From NCBI GenBank assembly GCA_031261125.1, contig JAISJZ010000038.1, positions 1 through 13,075 on the forward strand: 13,075 nucleotides of DNA. Direction: 5' to 3'. This DNA is from Planctomycetaceae bacterium (GTDB taxonomy: Bacteria > Planctomycetota > Planctomycetia > Pirellulales > Thermoguttaceae). The position numbers and the translations under genes were made by a program. The notes beneath the pieces are model-generated. The model ran no database searches. It was given only the letters and a program-made list of their open reading frames with translations, and was not told where the DNA came from. Shown here piece after piece: positions 7,870 through 13,075 of the stretch; within the stretch, counting starts at the first letter, position 1; the number at the start of each line of letters is the position of its first letter.

Positions 7870-10800
7870 TTATCGTGCCGTTTGTACATCCATTGTGCTT
7901 TTCATTACTTTATTAGCGATGCCCCGCATAAAGACCGGTTCCAAGCCGAACGATAAACTCCAGTCATCCTTCGCTTCGATGTATTTAACGCCAATCATTA
8001 TACGGAACGCTTCACCGGTGCGGGTAAAGAAAAAGTTGTGTCCGACATTCTGCCATTTGTTGGTAATATCGTAAGACGTTGTGTAATTCATACTGTACTT
8101 TTCGTTCATTGTATAGCCGACGTTGAACGTCAGATAGTCCCGGTCAATCAATCCCGCCAGTTGGTCAAACATCACAGAGAAGTTGCCGCGTCCGGGACGC
8201 TGCCACATTCCGCCGATGCGGGTGATTTTCTGTCCGTCTTCGTGATAGTCGTACAACCCCGACGAAAAAAGCGAAAACCGGTCCCCGACGTGCCAAAGAA
8301 AATTGTAGTCCGCCAAACCGATGGATTCGCCGTTGTTGTATTTCGCCTGCGGATAAAAATTGAAGTGAGCGGACAACGTTATCCAGTCGATAATATGCCG
8401 GTTGCCGACCGGTCCCCGTTTCGTCTGCCAGCGGTGAATCATTCCGGTACGGTACAAAGTCATATTGTCGGCAATTTCCATATTGCCGGCGGTTACGTTT
8501 CCTCCGGTACCGCTGCGAAGGGCGTAGTACCGCGGGTCAAACGGTACCGGAATAGCGTAACCGCTTGCAGCACCTAATGTTGTGATTGCATATCGGCGGC
8601 GGAAGTCCTCAATTGACCAGTTGTCTAATGCATCGGTCAAAATCAGATTGTCCATTGACTGGTCTGCCCTCGCCCAAGAAAATTCAGTGTCAAAGTCGAT
8701 TTTATGTGCCAAACCGTTGACGTACCACGTTCGGGAATAGCAGTTCGGCTTGACCTGCCAGAACGGTAAATTCAGCCGCACGCCGCCTTGTCCGTAAAAG
8801 CGTTGAACATCGTCGCCGGAGCGGTCTTTGCCCCAATGAGAAAATTCGCCAAGAGCGTAAGGAACGCAGCGCAGCGGACCGAGATTGAACGGCAAGTCCA
8901 ATTCGTGCCGCGTCGAAAACGTTTCAAACGTTTCGTTCAGCGTATCGGGATAAACCGGACGCGCCGATGCCGGATTCGGCGGTCGGTTTGTTAAACTATC
9001 CGGCGTTAACTCCCACGGCAGATATGCAAAATACCGTCCGTCGTGAAGATAATCATACGGGGCGGATGCCGTTTGAAAGTTCGTCAAGCCGACGCGGGTA
9101 TGTTCGTACCACGTCAGTTTATCGTACAACAGCGATTGCCCCAGCCAGTAATGGTCAAACCGCGGCAGTTGGTTTGCATTAGTATAACAATTGTCCAGTG
9201 CATACTCGGCAAAAACGGAAAGCGATGAATTGCCGCTGTATTTTTTTAATCCTGCGGAGGTTGTGTTGTTGTCTTCGCTGTTCCACGCCCCCTGAAAAAA
9301 GTTATTGACGATATTCCGGTCGGACACTTTACCGACTTGGGCAGATGCAAACCACGGACCCTTAAATTTGCCGAGCGATTCGATTTCCTGCTGATGTTTC
9401 CAGATGAAGCGGTACCGGTATTTATCCGGGAACGCTACATTGTTCCGGCTTCCGCCCAATCGGTCGAGACCTTTATCGTAAAGTCCGAAGTACGAAATAT
9501 CGCCGTTCGTTTGACCGGGAACGGTGCAGAAACTTGCCGGTTGATACGAAAAGTTTGCCCCGTGTGCGATACCGCGGCGTTCCCACCAGTCCAGTGATAC
9601 ACTGCCGTCGAGCCAATCGGGACGGTTACGGATGTTCAGCAGTTGGAACGGATTCCATTCCGTATTGACTTTGTTGCCGTAAATGCTGCTGTTGCCGTAA
9701 GAAAGATTTTTAATGTAAAACGTCGGGTCTTTCATATCCGCCGCCATCCAGGGCCAGTAGAAAACCGGCACTTTTCCCATTGCGATATAATTGTTTTCGG
9801 CGATGAGCATTTGCTGCTTCTTCGGTTCGCTGCCAAATACGGACGGGGAAACCCGCTCGTTCAGCGTTAACTGCCGGGACTTCAGCGAGTACGTCGGTTC
9901 GCCGAGTTGACTCGTTGTAACCGTTGTGTTCTTTGCCGTGAATAAACCGTCGCCTAACCGTTGCAGCACTTCCGCCTTCAACCGCAGCGTAGCGGAAATG
10001 TTCTTAATGCCGATAATCGGCATATCGAGTTGTCCTTCGAGAATGTATGCTATTTTATTCTTCGCATCGTAATACATTCGATGGGCTTGAATCGTCCGCA
10101 GCGCATCCCGGAAAATGATATTACCCTCTAAATACACTTCAAAATCCTGATTCGCATCTTCTTTATGTTCGCTTGAATTCGTCAACTTTGACGGGTTACT
10201 CATCCAAATCACGGCACTGTCTGCCGAAATGTCAACCGTGCTTCCGGCGATCAATTCAGTACCGCTGACACCTTCGATGACCAGATTCAAGCCGCGGGTC
10301 AGCACCAGCACGCCGCGGTCAGGATTGTTCGGATACGGGTCGTACAAAATGTTAATTTTATCATCCGTCCTCGGAGTAAGCGTCGTGCGGCGGTACGTCG
10401 GACTTGATGAATTGGAAAGTGTGTTTCCGGCTGCAACGGTCTGGTTGTTTTTCGGCTGCGCAAACTGCACCTGTTGTATGCCGCTGCCGGCGGTTGTCAT
10501 TTCCGTTGCCCGCTGCAAAATTGCCGGTTCCTTTGCCGGCGGTTCCTGCGGGTTCATTATCAGCGTTTCGACTTTCGACAGTGTCGTGAAGCGTCCTGCC
10601 CATTTCTTGTCGAAGATTTTTGCATCAACTTTTTCTTTATCTAACTCGATACACAGCGGGGCGGTGGTACTTGTGCTTTCCAGATACACGGAGACCGTTC
10701 TGCTGCCGTTGGTATCGCTTTTCTTCTTTGTAATCCAAACGACTGCCTGCGGTCCCTGTGCGGAACTTTTGCCTTGCCGAATCGAACAATCGCCGGTCAA

Positions 10801-11421
10801 AAACAGAATATCATAATCCTGCGTTGCCCGCGTCCAGCCGGATAATGCCGAAATAATCACCGGTTCGATACCGTCCGGCACCGGATAGGACAACACGGTA
10901 TTCTCCGCCTTGCTGTACAATCGGCTTGTTTCTCCGGTATTTAACGAACCGGGAGCATTAACTCCCGGTTGCTGCGGCACCATCACCACGTTCGGGTCGC
11001 TTTCAGGGTTTTTCAGCACCGATGCAGGAAGATACGGTCGGACATTCGGATTCGTGAGCGGAACGTATCCCGCTCCTTCGATGTAAATGGACGGAACAAA
11101 CTGTTCTTCGGCAGATTCTGCTAATTCGAGGGAACCGCCGATGAATTGTTTGCCTAACGATACTTCCGGCACTGTTCGCTGCAATGTTCCGAAACCGGGC
11201 AGTCCGCTGTTTGATATCTGGGGCGGAACGGGTTCGTTTTCGTTTCGATGCGGCAGACGCAGAGCGGGCAAAGTCAAACGGTGTTTCGGCAGCGGCTCTT
11301 CGCCGTATGAGATGTTTGCAAGAATGACAGCGAATAGAGCGCAAATTCCCGTCGCAAGGAACACCGTTCGGTGTTTCCTGCGGGAAAAAGCACGCTGTAA
11401 TTCTGCGATGAATTTAGACAA
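7870..11421 (-). CDS. LptD/OstA-like LPS-assembly outer-membrane protein
   Basis: This 1183-residue protein resembles LptD, the barrel that inserts lipopolysaccharide into the outer leaflet of the outer membrane. A basic N-terminus (RRKHR, 14-18) and a hydrophobic stretch (19-39) form a signal peptide or anchor. A Pro-rich linker follows, then two OstA-like modules (about 202-248 and 370-460), the second including FEVYLEGNIIFR and AHRMYYDAKNKIAYI. The LptD-like signature lies at about 493-563, with TTVTTSQLGEPTYSL and then KVPVFYWPWMAADM. The rest, about 600-1183, is rich in aromatic residues and alternating strands, as in a beta-barrel, although the last residues (DVQTAR) are not the usual aromatic C-terminus. 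The start is a TTG at 11421; a TAA stop lies 36 bases upstream and no earlier ATG exists, though an in-frame CTG lies between. E. coli LptD is about 780 residues, so this copy is long. A terminator just upstream implies its own promoter. Divergent, but fairly sure. Confidence 0.75.
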   Translation of the reverse strand: MSKFIAELQRAFSRRKHRTVFLATGICALFAVILANISYGEEPLPKHRLTLPALRLPHRNENEPVPPQISNSGLPGFGTLQRTVPEVSLGKQFIGGSLELAESAEEQFVPSIYIEGAGYVPLTNPNVRPYLPASVLKNPESDPNVVMVPQQPGVNAPGSLNTGETSRLYSKAENTVLSYPVPDGIEPVIISALSGWTRATQDYDILFLTGDCSIRQGKSSAQGPQAVVWITKKKSDTNGSRTVSVYLESTSTTAPLCIELDKEKVDAKIFDKKWAGRFTTLSKVETLIMNPQEPPAKEPAILQRATEMTTAGSGIQQVQFAQPKNNQTVAAGNTLSNSSSPTYRRTTLTPRTDDKINILYDPYPNNPDRGVLVLTRGLNLVIEGVSGTELIAGSTVDISADSAVIWMSNPSKLTNSSEHKEDANQDFEVYLEGNIIFRDALRTIQAHRMYYDAKNKIAYILEGQLDMPIIGIKNISATLRLKAEVLQRLGDGLFTAKNTTVTTSQLGEPTYSLKSRQLTLNERVSPSVFGSEPKKQQMLIAENNYIAMGKVPVFYWPWMAADMKDPTFYIKNLSYGNSSIYGNKVNTEWNPFQLLNIRNRPDWLDGSVSLDWWERRGIAHGANFSYQPASFCTVPGQTNGDISYFGLYDKGLDRLGGSRNNVAFPDKYRYRFIWKHQQEIESLGKFKGPWFASAQVGKVSDRNIVNNFFQGAWNSEDNNTTSAGLKKYSGNSSLSVFAEYALDNCYTNANQLPRFDHYWLGQSLLYDKLTWYEHTRVGLTNFQTASAPYDYLHDGRYFAYLPWELTPDSLTNRPPNPASARPVYPDTLNETFETFSTRHELDLPFNLGPLRCVPYALGEFSHWGKDRSGDDVQRFYGQGGVRLNLPFWQVKPNCYSRTWYVNGLAHKIDFDTEFSWARADQSMDNLILTDALDNWSIEDFRRRYAITTLGAASGYAIPVPFDPRYYALRSGTGGNVTAGNMEIADNMTLYRTGMIHRWQTKRGPVGNRHIIDWITLSAHFNFYPQAKYNNGESIGLADYNFLWHVGDRFSLFSSGLYDYHEDGQKITRIGGMWQRPGRGNFSVMFDQLAGLIDRDYLTFNVGYTMNEKYSMNYTTSYDITNKWQNVGHNFFFTRTGEAFRIMIGVKYIEAKDDWSLSFGLEPVFMRGIANKVMKSTMDVQTAR

Positions 11422-11433
11422 ACGCTTGTTTAA

Positions 11434-11448
11434 CCGCTGCTTCAGCGG
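11434..11448 (-). other. Hairpin in the leader of the LptD-like gene
   Basis: CCGCTG and CAGCGG form a 6-bp stem with a 3-base loop (AAG on the minus strand). It lies 13 bases before the TTG start at 11421, where a ribosome site would be, and no Shine-Dalgarno sequence is visible. It could limit translation. On the plus strand the stem is followed by CGGTTTTT, so it might instead stop antisense transcription, but no plus-strand gene lies nearby. Confidence 0.35.
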
Positions 11449-11460
11449 CGGTTTTTAACA

Positions 11461-11503
11461 TAAAAACAAAGACCCGCTGGAGTATGCGGATTTTCGGCGG
11501 GTC
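11461..11503 (-). terminator. Intrinsic terminator after the pterin synthase gene
   Basis: On the minus strand GACCCGC (11503-11497) pairs with GCGGGTC (11477-11471) around a 19-base loop and is followed directly by TTTGTTTTTA. It begins 29 bases after the stop of the pterin synthase gene. The loop is longer than usual, which may weaken it. It would end the flhB-pterin synthase transcript and separate it from the LptD-like gene. Confidence 0.6.
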
Positions 11504-11509
11504 AATCAA
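11481..11509 (-). promoter_or_regulatory. Candidate promoter of the LptD-like gene, inside the terminator
   Basis: On the minus strand TTGATT (11504-11509) and CATACT (11481-11486) are 17 bases apart, and each matches the sigma-70-type hexamers at four of six positions. The -10 box lies in the terminator loop and the spacer covers its first arm. Transcription would start near 11474, about 50 bases before the TTG start. The matches are moderate, so this is tentative. Confidence 0.25.
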
Positions 11510-11532
11510 GAGGAAAATCGGTCGGTTTTTGT

Positions 11533-12024
11533 TCATTCCCGGACGATTGCCCACATACCCGGCGACTCTTCCAATTCGACGGTGAGCGCATATTGCGCCG
11601 GCGGATAGTCAAACGCTCCTTCATCTTCCAGAGTTTGCCGGAACAATTTCAGAATGTACTCGGCAATCGCCTCGGTGGTTGTGTTCCGCAGCGGCACAAT
11701 CAGCGTATCGTCTTTCGGAAACGCCCAGCGCAGAGGCGGCATCGACACGCGGACAGCGTCGTTTTCCTCTTTAATTTTAATGTACGGATGTTCCGCCGGC
11801 AGAAGAACTTTGTGCGACAGCATTTCGCAGATACGTTTCAGAACATCGTAGGCGACAACGAAGTCAACGACGTAACTTTTCCGGTTCATCGGACCGGCAA
11901 TTTCCGCCTTGACGCGGAAGTTATGACCGTGCAGTGCTTCGACTTTTTCGGGGTCGCCGAACGTGATGAAGTGCGATGCCGAAAAGTACAGCGATTCGTT
12001 TTCAAACCGGATAGAGTGTTTCAT
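11533..12024 (-). CDS. PTPS/QueD-family pterin synthase with an altered catalytic motif
   Basis: This 163-residue cytoplasmic enzyme belongs to the family that converts dihydroneopterin triphosphate to 6-carboxy-tetrahydropterin (QueD, queuosine and deazapurines), 6-pyruvoyl-tetrahydropterin or, in the PTPS-III group, the folate precursor 6-hydroxymethyl-dihydropterin. The three zinc-binding histidines are present: H18 in FSASHF and H32 and H34 in LHGHNF. The QueD catalytic Cys, four residues before HGH, is Val28; Glu29 instead creates ExxHGH, the PTPS-III motif. The partner Asp before the second catalytic His is Ser70 (LSHK), while H71 is kept. An NTTTEAIAEYI stretch matches the NPTSE region of E. 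coli QueD, and E152 or E153 probably anchors the pterin. It is longer than E. coli QueD (about 120 residues) by an insert near 76-110. It follows flhB by seven bases without a ribosome site. The family is sure; the reaction is not. Confidence 0.88.
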   Translation of the reverse strand: MKHSIRFENESLYFSASHFITFGDPEKVEALHGHNFRVKAEIAGPMNRKSYVVDFVVAYDVLKRICEMLSHKVLLPAEHPYIKIKEENDAVRVSMPPLRWAFPKDDTLIVPLRNTTTEAIAEYILKLFRQTLEDEGAFDYPPAQYALTVELEESPGMWAIVRE

Positions 12025-12031
12025 TGTTTAT

Positions 12032-13075
12032 TTATGCTGCCGTTTTTTTGCGGCGTTTGCGCAACTGTTCGTTGATGCTCCTGCCGGATAACCGATAAAC
12101 ATACGCCAGTATCTCCGCCAACGCTATCTGCTGCTCAACGTTACTGACAAACTGACCTATCTCCACCTCTGCAAACAACGCCCTCGCCAACGGCTTACGC
12201 TCGATAACCGGGATGTTGTGTTCCGACGCTATTTTCTTAATCTGCTGGGCGATGAAACCGGAACCCTTCGCAACAACCATCGGCGTATCCATCGTTTCCG
12301 GGTCAAATTTCAACGCCACCGCATAATGCGTCGGATTCGTTACCACCACGTCCGCATCTGTTGTTCCCGTTGCCTGCTGTTTCGTTGCCATTTCCCGCTG
12401 CAACTGCCGGCGTTTGCCGAGAACCTGCGGGTCGCCGAGCATATTCTTCATCTCTTCCCGCAACTCTTCCGTCGTCATCCGCAAATCTTGTTCGTGCTTC
12501 CACTTTTGATACATAAAATCCAGCACGGCAATAATCACCAGCGTCAACGCCACTTTCAGCGCAATCATCAACAATGTCCGGCAAAGATACGACGCAATTT
12601 GATTACTGTCTGTATCTGTCAGATTGAGTATCGCATTAATTTCGCCGCGGGCAGCGTAATACGCCACGATACCGCAAATTACGATTTTGACGATACCCAT
12701 CAACAGACGGACAACACTTTGCATCGAAAAAATTCTGCCGAAACCCTTCACCGGGTCAAGATGTGTGAAGTCGATACCGAGTTTTTCCGGCAGCCAAAGG
12801 AAACCGATTTGCCCCAAGTTTGCCAAGACCGCGACGGCAAGGAGCGAAAAGAAGAACAGCGACAGCGGAAACATAAACCGTTTAACGGTTTCAACGCACA
12901 AGGCATAGACGGACTGCTGCAAACCGTCGAGTGTTTCGTTGGACGGAATGATGAACATTGGTTCGCTCAACATTTCTTTGGTGTAGTTAGCGAACAAGTC
13001 GGCAATTTGTTTGCCGAGCGTCATCAAGAGGATAATACCGAACAACAGAACGAGCGCAGCCGCTAAATCCTGACT
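12032..13075 (-). CDS. flhB: Flagellar biosynthesis protein FlhB (5' end outside the window)
   Basis: FlhB is the inner-membrane part of the flagellar type III export gate and switches export from rod-hook proteins to filament proteins after cutting itself. The visible 347 residues stay open to the window edge and begin SQDLAAALVLLFG, which matches the region about 28 residues into other FlhB proteins, so only the short cytoplasmic N-terminus is missing. Hydrophobic segments occur near 7-24, 68-90, 125-142 and 164-188. The self-cleavage motif NPTH is at visible residues 247-250 (bases 12326-12337), followed by YAVALKFDPETMDTP, a typical cytoplasmic domain and a basic tail. The related virulence protein SctU is less likely given the FlhB-like N-terminus, but flanking genes would settle it. 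It is followed after seven bases by the pterin synthase gene, and so probably ends or nearly ends its operon. Confidence 0.95.
   Translation of the reverse strand, partial: SQDLAAALVLLFGIILLMTLGKQIADLFANYTKEMLSEPMFIIPSNETLDGLQQSVYALCVETVKRFMFPLSLFFFSLLAVAVLANLGQIGFLWLPEKLGIDFTHLDPVKGFGRIFSMQSVVRLLMGIVKIVICGIVAYYAARGEINAILNLTDTDSNQIASYLCRTLLMIALKVALTLVIIAVLDFMYQKWKHEQDLRMTTEELREEMKNMLGDPQVLGKRRQLQREMATKQQATGTTDADVVVTNPTHYAVALKFDPETMDTPMVVAKGSGFIAQQIKKIASEHNIPVIERKPLARALFAEVEIGQFVSNVEQQIALAEILAYVYRLSGRSINEQLRKRRKKTAA

Noticed and set aside
7695..7889. Small minus-strand frame with a signal-peptide-like stretch (MRRCFFLFIILLSDVASAA)
   Set aside because: Its ATG at 7817 overlaps the -10 box of the moxR promoter, so it would not be transcribed from it, and its second half overlaps moxR in another frame.
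8038..8577. Plus-strand open frame of 179 codons opposite the barrel part of the LptD-like gene
   Set aside because: It is antisense to a real gene, has no start signal and no family resemblance.
10229..10816. Plus-strand open frame of 195 codons opposite the LptD-like gene
   Set aside because: It is antisense to a well-supported coding frame. The Val/Ser/Cys-rich product has no recognisable motif and looks like a mirror of the minus-strand codons.
12218..13066. Long plus-strand open frame (282 codons) opposite flhB
   Set aside because: It lies entirely antisense to a clear flhB. Its product is rich in His, Arg and Gln in a way that mirrors the codons of the other strand, and it has no domain or ribosome site.
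1..13075. CRISPR array, insertion sequence, prophage, tRNA or rRNA
   Set aside because: I saw no regularly spaced repeats, transposase or integrase motifs, cloverleaf sequences or rRNA-like stretches. Almost all of the window is covered by six minus-strand genes.

Overview
The window reads as chromosomal DNA of a Gram-negative, flagellated bacterium, most likely a planctomycete. The evidence is a very large secreted protein of PQQ-type (BamB-like) propeller repeats fused to helical repeats, a DUF6786-like protein, a MoxR ATPase, an LptD/OstA-like outer-membrane protein and FlhB, together with mostly weak or absent Shine-Dalgarno sequences. The lineage is inferred from gene content and protein style; no rRNA or other marker is present. 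Base composition looks even, near half G+C, with no sign of transferred DNA.

Every supported gene lies on the minus strand, so the region reads from right to left. At the right edge is flhB (flagellar export switch), cut at its 5' end. Seven bases later comes a pterin synthase of the PTPS/QueD family, followed by a hairpin with a T-run that looks like an intrinsic terminator. A candidate promoter overlaps that hairpin and could start the next gene, an 1183-residue LptD/OstA-like protein with a TTG start. A separate, well-formed promoter (TTTACA, 17 bases, TACAAT) precedes moxR, which is followed after 28 bases by a DUF6786-like gene, probably in the same transcript. An AT-rich 108-base gap with interlocking palindromes and direct repeats precedes the 1691-residue PQQ/TPR giant, which covers almost 40% of the window. 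After it, a 116-base gap carries a perfect TATAAT box and what may be the first 16 codons of another gene running off the left edge.

Functionally, the window is a set of mostly independent housekeeping and cell-envelope genes: flagellar export, pterin chemistry, outer-membrane LPS assembly, a MoxR chaperone pair and an exported scaffold-like protein. I see no CRISPR array, mobile element, tRNA, rRNA, toxin-antitoxin pair or defence island. The points most worth a second look are the altered active-site motif of the pterin synthase, the duplicated OstA-like module in the LptD-like protein, the promoter/terminator overlap, and the palindrome cluster upstream of the giant gene. I did not find a convincing undescribed system.
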